A stretch of 13,549 nt of DNA, from the NCBI GenBank assembly GCA_900553115.1, contig USCF01000008.1, positions 1-13,549 on the forward strand, given 5' to 3'. Position numbers and translations under genes: made by a program. Below are positions 1 through 6,798 of this stretch, piece by piece (the first letter of the stretch is position 1; each line of letters starts with the position of its first letter). The notes below the pieces were generated by a model. That model was not told where the DNA came from. It saw only the letters and a program-made list of their open reading frames with translations, and made no database searches. This DNA is from an uncultured Alphaproteobacteria bacterium (GTDB lineage: Bacteria > Pseudomonadota > Alphaproteobacteria > RF32 > CAG-239).

Positions 1-1976
1 CCAACGCTTGTAAATAAAGGAACATCCTGATAAATTATCAAACTTGTTTTTAAAGATGATTTTTCTATTATTTTACAAATATTTGTTTTAGTATCTTCAA
101 GCGATAATGTAACCATGGACGCACCTATTTTTTGAGCCATAGCTATTGCCTGTGTGTTCAGCATATACAAAGATGAATCAAAGCTTATATCCAACTGATT
201 CAGCGGCAAAACCTCCAAAGCCCAGTAGTTGGCTACCTCCCATTTTTTATAGCCGCCGGCAAGCAATTTAGCAATAATATCGGCATACAGCTGCGGATGA
301 CGGCAAACCGCCGGCAAAGCTATCCTAACTTTATTTTTCGGCAATCTGCTTAAACCGCTCAAATCGCTATTCGGGCTAATTAAATAAATGATTTCACTTA
401 TACTATTTAAATCCAAATTTTCCAGATATTTAAGATTATCAACTTTTACCGCAAATTTAGGCTGCCAAGCGTCTTTTATCCGCACTTCTGTTTTCGGCAA
501 AGTCACAATCGGTTGTTCAAACTTAATTTGACTGTATAACTCACGGCGCAGTTCATTCAGCAGCGAAGCCGGAGTAAATAAATTATTGGGATTTTCAATA
601 TGTAATTCAGCCAAGTTAAAGTTAGTGTCACCAATCTTAGCAAACGCCGCTTTTATCGCATCCAAGCTTTTTTGCGGATTATTAGCCGGCGCGAACTGAC
701 CTTTAACCTCCGCCATATAAGCTCCGGATTTAGCAATTATGCAATCATTTGAAACTTTAACTTCAACAGATATATCATTATTATTACGATATAATCCAGC
801 TTTAGGTTTTTCATAATGATAAGCGCCTTTCACTTCGCTGGCTGAGGCTAAATAAACAGTCCAACCTTTAGATAGCGACGGACATTGGCGTGGCAATTCA
901 ATTTCTACCACCGCACCAGATTTGGCCTCAAACACATTCTGTTTATTGACACGCATTTTCTGCACCGCAAAACCAAACGGCTTTTCCATACTCGGAATAT
1001 CTATCTGCAAACCGTCATGACGTGCGATTTTATGCGTTGTCTTAAAGCGCAGCCAGCCGTGTCCGCTTTGTTCTACTTCACCAACCGGCAAGCCTCTGTG
1101 CCCCACAAAATTACGGTCTATAATGTCTTTGTTTTTGCCCTCAAAATGGAATTGACACCACGGACGGGAGAAAATTTGCTTAATCCGCTCTTCACGCTCG
1201 GCATCTGCACCTTTTCCATCCAAAATCCGCCGATAATAATCAGTTACCGCCGCCACATACAGCGCGGATTTTTTACGCCCCTCAATTTTGAGCGAAGTTA
1301 CCGGCATTTGCAGCACTTTTTCTTGCAAAGCCATATCTTTCATAGAAAAATAGTGCGCCTCTTTTCCGCCGTTTTTGAAGCAAGCTCGGCACGGATACAA
1401 GCACTTGCCTCGATTGGCGCTGCGCCCGTATTCCATAGCCGAAAACTGACATAATCCGCTGTAAGAATAGCACAATGCACCATGAATAAAGGCTTCGGTT
1501 TCCAAGTTTGGAATAGCGGCGATTTCCTTAATTTCAGCCAAAGTCAGCTCTCGCGCCAAAACCACGCGCTTAAAGCCAATTTTTTGCAAAAACAACGCGC
1601 CTTCTTTATTATGCACCGCCATTTGCGTGCTGGCATGTCGTTCAATCTGCGGATATTTTTCTTGCATAACCCTAGCCACGCCCAAATCCTGCAAAATCAC
1701 ACCGTCAATCCGACAGCGCACGCACATATCCAGCATTTGCAATAAATCCGGTAATTCGTCTTCTTGCAAAACCGTGTTAATTGCCGCATAAACCTTACGT
1801 TTCAGGTGGTGTGCATAGGCCGTAAATTCATTTAAGGCAGGCTCATCAAAATTTGTTGCGGTCGCCCGCGCTGAAAACTTTGGTAATCCCAAATAAACTG
1901 CGTCCGCACCGTAATAAAGCGCCGCATAACCGGCTTCTATATCTCCGGCCGGAGCCAATAACTCTTGCTTTGTCAT
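1..1976 (-). CDS. U32-family peptidase / RNA hydroxylase (RlhA/TrhP-like), C-terminus off the window
   Basis: The minus strand reads open from ATG at 1976 to base 1, giving 658 residues with no stop, so the 3' end lies outside the window. The start is supported by the family-typical opening ELLAPAGDIEAGYAAL at residues 5-20 and by a GAGG 10 nt upstream. A cysteine cluster (C169, C176, C192, C196) lies around GLCQFS and RGKCLYPCR, and SLKIEGR follows at about 228-234. These are hallmark segments of the U32 family, whose cysteines hold an iron-sulfur cluster in RlhA and TrhP. Family knowledge: these proteins hydroxylate 23S rRNA C2501 (RlhA, about 650 residues) or tRNA U34 (TrhP, about 450 residues). 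The length here fits RlhA or a longer DUF3656-containing relative better than TrhP. The exact substrate cannot be told. It follows metK on the same strand after 68 nt and could be read from the metK promoter if the intervening hairpin is passed. Confidence 0.9.
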   Translation of the reverse strand, partial: MTKQELLAPAGDIEAGYAALYYGADAVYLGLPKFSARATATNFDEPALNEFTAYAHHLKRKVYAAINTVLQEDELPDLLQMLDMCVRCRIDGVILQDLGVARVMQEKYPQIERHASTQMAVHNKEGALFLQKIGFKRVVLARELTLAEIKEIAAIPNLETEAFIHGALCYSYSGLCQFSAMEYGRSANRGKCLYPCRACFKNGGKEAHYFSMKDMALQEKVLQMPVTSLKIEGRKKSALYVAAVTDYYRRILDGKGADAEREERIKQIFSRPWCQFHFEGKNKDIIDRNFVGHRGLPVGEVEQSGHGWLRFKTTHKIARHDGLQIDIPSMEKPFGFAVQKMRVNKQNVFEAKSGAVVEIELPRQCPSLSKGWTVYLASASEVKGAYHYEKPKAGLYRNNNDISVEVKVSNDCIIAKSGAYMAEVKGQFAPANNPQKSLDAIKAAFAKIGDTNFNLAELHIENPNNLFTPASLLNELRRELYSQIKFEQPIVTLPKTEVRIKDAWQPKFAVKVDNLKYLENLDLNSISEIIYLISPNSDLSGLSRLPKNKVRIALPAVCRHPQLYADIIAKLLAGGYKKWEVANYWALEVLPLNQLDISFDSSLYMLNTQAIAMAQKIGASMVTLSLEDTKTNICKIIEKSSLKTSLIIYQDVPLFTSV

Positions 1977-1977
1977 C

Positions 1978-2010
1978 AAAAAATGTCCTCAAATTAAAAA
2001 CTTGAGGACA
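1978..2010 (-). terminator. Hairpin plus U-tract overlapping the U32 gene ribosome-binding site
   Basis: On the minus strand TGTCCTCAA (2010-2002) and TTGAGGACA (1992-1984) form a perfect 9-bp stem with a 9-nt loop, followed directly by six T (1983-1978) and then G-ATG. This has the shape of an intrinsic terminator for metK. However, the 3' arm contains the GAGG that serves as SD for the U32 gene. It may terminate, attenuate, or sequester the SD. There is no T-tract on the other strand, so the orientation is clear. Confidence 0.6.
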
Positions 2011-2044
2011 AAATACGGCAATCAGCTTAGCTTGTCAAGCCTCA

Positions 2045-3043
2045 TTAAAACAAGCCATCGCGGCAAAGTTTGGCAAACACAGGTTTATTTAAGCCAAAAC
2101 GTTCAATCAAAATCGATGGACGGCTTTCTACCATCAGCAATTGTTCGGCAAATTTATCGCCTTTGCGAGTTTTCAAAACCGCGCTCGGCAACTCCGAACG
2201 GCCGATACATGCCGAAAGATATACCCACGCCTCGTCATTGTCTTGCAGATTTTCCACCGCCAGATGACGCGCATATAAATTCAGTGTCAAATCGGCTTTA
2301 CTGGCGTCTTTCGTCCATGGCGAGCCACCGCCAATCGGGCTTGCAGCTTCATAAAAATCGCACGCCAATTTTCGCCCTGTAACGCCGCAATCTGCCACGC
2401 TGGAATGACAAGTATAGCAACCGGTACCGTTTACAATCAGCTTTTCCGGCTCTTGTCCCAAAATTTCCGCAACAAACGGACGCAATTCCTCTTGCTGTTT
2501 CATTGGAATTGCCACAACTGCAGTTTTTATTTTGCTACCGTCCATAGTAATCTGAGTTTTAATATCCAAACCCAAGTTATCGCTCAAACGCGCTTTTTCA
2601 TACAAAGCCTTACACAAACGCCGCGCCAGATATAATTCCGCTGGAATATTGTCTTTTCCTTGGCAAGCATAGCCCACAAACACTCCTTGGTCGCCCCATC
2701 CGTCACGATTCACGCCTTGTGCAATTTCGGCTGACTGACAGCTGATTAAATCCAACACACGCAGTTTATCGGCGTTTATAGCCTCATCACCCCAAATTTT
2801 GGCATAGCGCGCATCATAACCAATCTCACGCACAGCTTGCCGCACGTGTTCTTCCATAAACTCAAACGAAATTTTACCGCTGATTTCTCCGCCCAAAACT
2901 ACAGTCTGGTTTTTCACCATAACTTCAACGCCATAGCGCACAGACGGGTCTTGCTCTAAACATCTGTCTAAAATATAACTCGAAATATAATCTGCTGTTT
3001 TATCAGGGTGTCCCAAAGACACAGCTTCTGCTGTCTTTAACAT
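2045..3043 (-). CDS. metK: S-adenosylmethionine synthase, short divergent form
   Basis: Makes SAM from methionine and ATP in the cytoplasm. Start chosen at ATG 3043, which has GGAG 7 nt upstream and gives the family-typical N-terminus MLKTAEAVSLGHPDK. A longer in-frame version starting at 3118 would lie over the leader and promoter region and is not believed. Motifs: GHPDK (H12, D14, K15), GGEI (51-54), GDQGVFVGYAC (117-127), DIKTQIT with the catalytic-type Lys at 162, DCGVTGRK (218-225), and the Lys-rich segment SPWTKDASKADL (241-252). With 332 residues it is about 50 shorter than E. coli MetK (384). The shortening is mainly in the C-terminal domain, where the usual GHFG segment is not seen. 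All main ATP- and methionine-site motifs remain, so activity is likely. It is divergent from mtnN, which breaks down SAM-derived products, and probably controlled by its leader. Confidence 0.93.
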   Translation of the reverse strand: MLKTAEAVSLGHPDKTADYISSYILDRCLEQDPSVRYGVEVMVKNQTVVLGGEISGKISFEFMEEHVRQAVREIGYDARYAKIWGDEAINADKLRVLDLISCQSAEIAQGVNRDGWGDQGVFVGYACQGKDNIPAELYLARRLCKALYEKARLSDNLGLDIKTQITMDGSKIKTAVVAIPMKQQEELRPFVAEILGQEPEKLIVNGTGCYTCHSSVADCGVTGRKLACDFYEAASPIGGGSPWTKDASKADLTLNLYARHLAVENLQDNDEAWVYLSACIGRSELPSAVLKTRKGDKFAEQLLMVESRPSILIERFGLNKPVFAKLCRDGLF

Positions 3044-3050
3044 ATCTTTT

Positions 3051-3105
3051 CTCCTTTTTAGTCCATTTGACTGCTGGACAAGTCGGTTATAAATCCACAT
3101 TGTGG
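3051..3105 (-). promoter_or_regulatory. Candidate SAM-II/SAM-V-like riboswitch in the metK leader
   Basis: The transcribed leader just before metK contains GGATTTATAACCG, then ACTTG, and ends in CTAAAAAGGAG. The order resembles the SAM-II core as I remember it: GAUUU, CCG, CUUG, then CUAAAAAGG acting also as SD. The A-rich end here is exactly the metK SD (GGAG at 3054-3051). GTCCA (3079-3075) can pair with TGGAC (3065-3061), a position that fits a P2-type helix next to the A-tract. The P1 stem is poor: only TGTGG with CCAGCA, with one bulged G and in competition with the other helix. The call therefore rests on primary motifs plus gene context (metK) and is tentative. Confidence 0.42.
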
Positions 3106-3125
3106 TTGTCATTCCCACGCCATAT

Positions 3126-3155
3126 ATATTAAGCCCAAGACTTGTGCATTGTCAA
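3126..3155 (-). promoter_or_regulatory. metK promoter
   Basis: On the minus strand TTGACA (3155-3150) is a perfect -35 box. TAATAT (3131-3126) is a good -10 box after an 18-nt spacer. Transcription would start near 3119, giving a leader of about 75 nt before the metK ATG at 3043, which is enough to hold the candidate riboswitch. Confidence 0.75.
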
Positions 3156-3164
3156 GTTTTTATG

Positions 3165-3193
3165 TTGCTAATTCTGCCTCCGCCTGTTATTTT
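3165..3193 (+). promoter_or_regulatory. Possible mtnN promoter
   Basis: TTGCTA (3165-3170), a 17-nt spacer and TATTTT (3188-3193) form a moderate sigma70-type promoter. It points to mtnN and would give a very short leader before the ATG at 3217. It lies back to back with the metK promoter. Confidence 0.4.
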
Positions 3194-3216
3194 AAACAAA
3201 AAAAGGAGCATATAAC

Positions 3217-3891
3217 ATGAAAAAAATCGGCGTTATTTTTGCCATGAATAAAGAATTGGAACTTTTTGCGGCAGCTGTATCAAATTTCACTAAAGAAAAA
3301 GGCAAAAATCATACTTTTTATCATGGATTTTTGGAAAATTGTGAGCTTTTTGCCGTTGTTTCCGGTATTGGCAAAGTCAACGCCGCTCTTTGCACCGCCG
3401 ATTTGATTGAAACCTGCGCCCCAGACTTTATATTGAATATTGGTATTTCCGGTGGTCTCAGCGACAAGCTGAATATCGGCGAATACATCGTCGGCTCAGA
3501 CATAGTTTATCATGATGTGTGGTGCGGTGAACCAAACGCTTACGGGCAAATACAAGAGTTTCCGGCACAATATCACTCAGCTGTGGAGCTATGCTGCAAG
3601 CTTGCTGATTATCGACAAGGGCTTATTTGTTGCGGCGATAAATTCATCACTCAGGCCGACGAATTAGCCACAATCAGCCGGCATTTTCCAACTGCTTTGG
3701 CTGTGGATATGGAAAGCGCCGCCATTGCCCAAACCTGTTATATCTATAACACCACCCTGCTCTGCCTGCGTCAAATCAGCGACATTCCAGGACATCCGTT
3801 TTCTGAACAGCAATATTCCGACTTTTGGCAAAACACTGCCGGTCAAACCATTAATTCACTATCTAATCTGATAAAAAATCTGTGCGAATGA
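3217..3891 (+). CDS. mtnN: 5'-methylthioadenosine/S-adenosylhomocysteine nucleosidase
   Basis: Hydrolyses MTA and SAH to adenine plus the thioribose compound, clearing by-products of SAM use. The protein is 224 residues, close to the usual 230 or so. It begins MKKIGVIFAMNKELE, with the conserved Glu at 13. GISGG-type phosphorylase-fold glycines are at about 76-80, VDMESAAIAQ at 163-172 has the substrate-binding Met165-Glu166, and RQISD at 185-189 holds the catalytic-type Asp189. This matches E12, E174 and D197 of the E. coli enzyme. A GGAG lies 8 nt before the ATG. The gene is divergent from metK with a 173-nt gap, so the two enzymes of the methyl cycle share one control region. It ends before a gene of opposite direction, with a possible terminator between. 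Confidence 0.95.
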   Translation: MKKIGVIFAMNKELELFAAAVSNFTKEKGKNHTFYHGFLENCELFAVVSGIGKVNAALCTADLIETCAPDFILNIGISGGLSDKLNIGEYIVGSDIVYHDVWCGEPNAYGQIQEFPAQYHSAVELCCKLADYRQGLICCGDKFITQADELATISRHFPTALAVDMESAAIAQTCYIYNTTLLCLRQISDIPGHPFSEQQYSDFWQNTAGQTINSLSNLIKNLCE

Positions 3892-3956
3892 ACAATTTTT
3901 TCACTAAAATAAGCAACAGCTTTGCTAACCGCTTATATTTGTGGACTTTTAGTCTC

Positions 3957-3986
3957 GTTGCACTACACATTTGCTGCAACTTTTTT
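3957..3986 (+). terminator. Possible intrinsic terminator of mtnN
   Basis: GTTGCA (3957-3962) and TGCAAC (3975-3980) form a 6-bp stem with a 12-nt loop, followed by six T (3981-3986). The stem is modest. It sits inside a wider inverted repeat, AACCGCTT (3927-3934) with AAGCGGTT (4012-4019). That repeat would place the hairpin on a longer stalk and may serve both convergent genes. Confidence 0.45.
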
Positions 3987-4020
3987 ACCTATTTGCGGCC
4001 AAAAAACAAAAAAGCGGTTG

Positions 4021-5595
4021 TCAGGAATTTTGATTTATCCGGCGCATTAATTCTGCTGTACGCAAAACTTTGTCTGTGTTCTGTTCTTGCTGCTCGCGAC
4101 GCTTTTCTTGCGACATTTCAGCCATAGTACGCTCTTTATTCAGCAAAATAGCCCGCAGCTTATCTTCGGTATTATCTGACTTTACTTGTTCTTTAATACC
4201 ATTTTCTTGCACAGGTTTCCATTTATTTGCTTGCTGCACCATAACTTCTCTCAGCTGTGTATCTTGTTTCAATCTGGTTTGCATTTGCAGCTCATCTTTT
4301 TTACGCGCCTCACGCTCCGGAAACTTTGGATAAATATTTCTAAAATTATGATGCCATTGAAAATACACCAAAAACACCGCCGGAAAAGCCGAAATCAACT
4401 CCTGAGCCATTGTGCGCGGCTTGGTAAGTTCATAAGACCGAGCTGCCATAATTCGCCGCGTATCTTCAATAAACTGTTCCATTTTTTCTTTGGCCTTATC
4501 CGGACGTCCCAAACGATACTCACAGCCTTCTATCAAACGATTAAACACCGGATTATTATTTTCCAACGCCAGTTTACGCAAAATTTTCAGCATACTCTGC
4601 ATGCTGGAGCTTTTGTTCCAAAAAGAACGCATTGTTTTAGCCTCAATACTATCAAAGCCAAAGAAATGCACTCCCTCAAACCCAGCCTCTTTAATAGCGT
4701 TAAATGTATAAACATACAAAGCGTTCCAGTTAATTTTGCCCTCATCGGTCAAAAAATCTTCATACATACCGGATTTAAGTTTTTCTAACACATATTTTGT
4801 CACCGGAAAGTCAAAATTTGTTATCGATTCCCCTTGTAAAAGCAAAGTCACTTTTGAAGATGAACTATCCATAATAAAGTTTTCGGCCGTGATAACCTCT
4901 TTGGTTAAAACAGCTTTCAGATAAATATAGGCATAAGCAAACACACTGGAATGTATAGCCCTCAAAATGCCTATATTCTTGAATGTATGCTGATATTTAT
5001 CCTTAAAATCGACTAAACGGCGCAAACGTTCTTCACCGGTAAATTGATAATTTATACACTGATACCTATAGCCAAAACGCCTAAACATCTCCGGATGCAT
5101 TTTTTTTAAGTGCATAGCCATACACCACTCGCGCGCCATAGAATATATAGAAAACAGCGGATTACGCGAATATCCCACCATCACCGTGGCAAAAACCGCA
5201 TCCATTTCGGCAAAATATGGCTCCATATGCGAGCAAAAAGCATTTTTTCTAAACTCGGCATCAAGCATAAAAGCATAATGCTCAATTTCATCTTCCGGCA
5301 CATCATAACGCTGCATAACTTTATCCAGCGTACCTGTTAGCTTTTGAAAATTTGTATTAGAAATTTTATTATCATCAACCGGTACATAGCCGCTGCAGTA
5401 TTCATCATAAAAAAGATTAAGAAAAATATTTTCTTCGTCATCAAAATTTTGCTTAAAATCAGCAACATCTTCCGCCACAAAGGCTTTTACTTTGTCCGCA
5501 TAAGACGGCTCATACACTTGCTCTTTTAAGTAGCGTATGGCATCTTGTTCTAATTCTTTGTCAGAATATGTTAAGTCAGCAAAGCGCAATCCCAT
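4021..5595 (-). CDS. Hypothetical 524-residue soluble protein
   Basis: No family is recognised. ATG at 5595 is chosen because GGAG lies 9 nt upstream; an in-frame TTG at 5610 overlaps that SD and is rejected. The protein has no signal peptide and no membrane segment. The N-terminal ~400 residues look folded, rich in aromatic and acidic residues, with many Tyr, Phe and Met (for example the segment around EEERLRR-type charged turns after QCINYQFTG). The last ~100 residues are highly charged and Gln/Glu/Lys/Arg-rich with almost no hydrophobic core, suggesting a long helix or coiled coil as a binding tail. It is monocistronic: promoter just upstream, mtnN convergent downstream and the recombinase region behind. 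A cytoplasmic structural or secreted effector-like role are both possible, and nothing here decides between them. Confidence 0.8.
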   Translation of the reverse strand: MGLRFADLTYSDKELEQDAIRYLKEQVYEPSYADKVKAFVAEDVADFKQNFDDEENIFLNLFYDEYCSGYVPVDDNKISNTNFQKLTGTLDKVMQRYDVPEDEIEHYAFMLDAEFRKNAFCSHMEPYFAEMDAVFATVMVGYSRNPLFSIYSMAREWCMAMHLKKMHPEMFRRFGYRYQCINYQFTGEERLRRLVDFKDKYQHTFKNIGILRAIHSSVFAYAYIYLKAVLTKEVITAENFIMDSSSSKVTLLLQGESITNFDFPVTKYVLEKLKSGMYEDFLTDEGKINWNALYVYTFNAIKEAGFEGVHFFGFDSIEAKTMRSFWNKSSSMQSMLKILRKLALENNNPVFNRLIEGCEYRLGRPDKAKEKMEQFIEDTRRIMAARSYELTKPRTMAQELISAFPAVFLVYFQWHHNFRNIYPKFPEREARKKDELQMQTRLKQDTQLREVMVQQANKWKPVQENGIKEQVKSDNTEDKLRAILLNKERTMAEMSQEKRREQQEQNTDKVLRTAELMRRINQNS

Positions 5596-5622
5596 TTGAT
5601 GACACTCCAATTTAATAGACTC

Positions 5623-5651
5623 ATAGTATCCCTCAAAAAAAAACGTGTCAA
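5623..5651 (-). promoter_or_regulatory. Promoter of the 524-residue gene, with T9 spacer
   Basis: On the minus strand TTGACA (5651-5646), a 17-nt spacer and TACTAT (5628-5623) make a near-consensus sigma70 promoter. The spacer contains nine consecutive T (5643-5635). The start point would be near 5616, about 20 nt before the ATG. A homopolymer inside an optimal 17-nt spacer could alter promoter strength if its length slips. Confidence 0.75.
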
Positions 5652-5786
5652 TATTTTTTTATTTGGAAAGACTTTTTTGCCAATTTACCGTTTAATGGAT
5701 TAGCTAATGCTGCTGGATATAATCTACAAGAACGCAATGATTTGGCTAGAAGTGTATCATTAAAAGAGCTAAACTATTTTATATAA
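5652..5786 (+). pseudogene. Likely 3' remnant of a lost coding sequence
   Basis: The plus strand is open in one frame from 5619 to a TAA at 5784-5786. From about 5661 on it reads like real protein, with a balanced composition and segments such as NGLANAAGYNLQERNDLA and SVSLKELNYF. There is no ATG in the frame and no SD, and the 5' part runs into the promoter of the minus-strand gene. I read it as the C-terminal end of a gene whose beginning was deleted or replaced. The family is not recognised. It lies immediately before the recombinase gene, which fits a rearranged junction. Chance openness over 45 codons cannot be excluded. Confidence 0.35.
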
Positions 5787-5855
5787 CGATTTTGTGCAAC
5801 AAAAACATTTCCTGATATTTTAAAATTTCTAATCAATAACTTAGAGGAATTTAAA

Positions 5856-6446
5856 ATGTATTATGCATATATCAGGGTCAGTACCGACCATCAAAATATA
5901 GAAAATCAAAAACATGAAATCATTATTTATGCCAAAAAACATAACATACATATTGACAAATGGATTGCCGAAACCATTTCTTCACGCAAGACATTGACCG
6001 AACGTAAGCTTGGCCGGCTAATCAAACTCTTGAAAAAAGGAGATGTTTTGATTGCCACCGAGCTATCGCGGCTAGGACGCAATTTGTTAGAAGTGATGGG
6101 AATTTTGCAAAACTGTCTGGAAAAAGACTGCCAAATTTGGACTCTAAAAGAAAATTATCGGCTTGGAGCAGATATTCAGAGCAAAGTTTTGGCATTTGCA
6201 TTCAGCCTAGCCGGAGAAATTGAGCGTCAACTAATTTCTGACCGCACCAGAGAGGCCTTGAAACGAGTAAAATCCGAAGGTAAAAAGCTTGGACGCCCCT
6301 ATGGCAGCACCTATAAAAAGCTCGCAATCCGACAAAACGAAATCATTGCCATGCTAAAAGAAGGCAAATCCAAAGCGGCAATAGCGCGACAAATGAATTG
6401 CAGCTGGCAAACTTTGCACCGCTATTTGCAAAACAACAAATTATAA
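5856..6446 (+). CDS. Serine recombinase / DNA invertase (Hin/Mpi type)
   Basis: Site-specific recombinase of the small resolvase/invertase family, 196 residues. The catalytic domain shows YIRVST with Arg7 and the nucleophile Ser9. It continues with GDVLIATELSRLGRN (62-76), carrying the conserved active-site arginines at about 72 and 75. The long E helix region then follows, with EIERQLISDRTREALKR (121-137). The C-terminal part, GKSKAAIARQMNCSWQTLHRYL (about 170-191), is the helix-turn-helix that binds the crossover site. The size and the MYYAYIRVSTDHQN opening fit the Mpi/Hin-type invertases better than large serine integrases or Tn3 co-resolvases. SD is GAGG 8 nt before the ATG. No transposase or obvious inverted target repeats are beside it, so it may act at distant sites. 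It appears intact. Confidence 0.92.
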   Translation: MYYAYIRVSTDHQNIENQKHEIIIYAKKHNIHIDKWIAETISSRKTLTERKLGRLIKLLKKGDVLIATELSRLGRNLLEVMGILQNCLEKDCQIWTLKENYRLGADIQSKVLAFAFSLAGEIERQLISDRTREALKRVKSEGKKLGRPYGSTYKKLAIRQNEIIAMLKEGKSKAAIARQMNCSWQTLHRYLQNNKL

Positions 6447-6672
6447 CTTTAAATATGCATTCTGAAGTATGTAGTTGTTTATTATAATCTGTAAAATAGA
6501 ACTACAGTTAGAATATACATTTGCAAAATGTGTATAATCTACGTTTATTGATTTTTATATATTTATAAAAACAACAAGAACTGATTTAACCAAATTATAG
6601 CAGTTTTTCTTATAAAAGATAACATTTTGATTTATAAAGAAAAAAAATGCCGGAAGTATGTTTAAACTAAAA
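6447..6672. other. AT-rich gene-free stretch
   Basis: No credible reading frame. It is much richer in A and T than the neighbours. It holds two imperfect hairpins: TGTAGTT (6470-6476) with AACTACA (6500-6506), and a shorter TATACA/TGTATA pair around 6514-6536. There is also the 8-base palindrome GTTTAAAC at 6660-6667. On the minus strand eight T (6647-6640), 25 nt past the tRNA end, may help end tRNA transcription, but no strong stem precedes them. Nothing clearly functional is seen. Confidence 0.5.
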
Positions 6673-6749
6673 TGGTACAAGCGGGCGGACTCGAACCGCC
6701 TGCCTACTTCTTAGGAGGAAGTCGCTCTATCCTGATGAGCTACGCCTGC
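6673..6749 (-). tRNA. tRNA-Arg (anticodon CCU), CCA encoded
   Basis: The 77-nt minus-strand sequence folds as a full cloverleaf. The acceptor stem is GCAGGCG with CGCTTGT (two G-T pairs), the D stem GCTC/GAGC, and the anticodon stem ACTTC/GAAGT around loop CTCCTAA, giving anticodon CCT. A 5-nt variable loop and the T stem GGCGG/CCGCC with loop TTCGAGT follow. The discriminator is A, and CCA is encoded at 6675-6673. It decodes AGG. The gene sits between rnhB and the recombinase. tRNA-Arg genes are common insertion points for mobile DNA, but no duplicated 3' fragment was found here. Confidence 0.95.
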
Positions 6750-6760
6750 AACATTTTTTT

Positions 6761-6789
6761 GTTATAATGCAAACCCTCGCAAATTGCAA
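6761..6789 (-). promoter_or_regulatory. tRNA-Arg promoter
   Basis: TTGCAA (6789-6784), a 17-nt spacer and TATAAC (6766-6761) on the minus strand place the start about 5 to 8 nt before the mature tRNA 5' end at 6749. The tRNA therefore has its own promoter, independent of rnhB. Confidence 0.55.
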
Positions 6790-6798
6790 GCAATAAGA

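Noticed and set aside
885..1454. 189-codon plus-strand frame
   Set aside because: It lies fully opposite the well-supported U32 gene and its translation is low-quality, with many His, Phe and Arg residues typical of an antisense shadow.
3044..3118. In-frame N-terminal extension of metK by 25 codons
   Set aside because: It covers the leader and begins at the expected transcription start. The ATG at 3043 has a proper SD and the family-typical N-terminus.
3882..4127. 81-codon plus-strand frame after mtnN
   Set aside because: It overlaps the mtnN end, the possible terminator and the 3' end of the minus-strand gene, and has no SD and no family match.
6470..6536. Inverted repeats downstream of the recombinase as crossover sites
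   Set aside because: Arms are only 6-7 bp, lie in very AT-rich DNA and do not match any second copy in the window.
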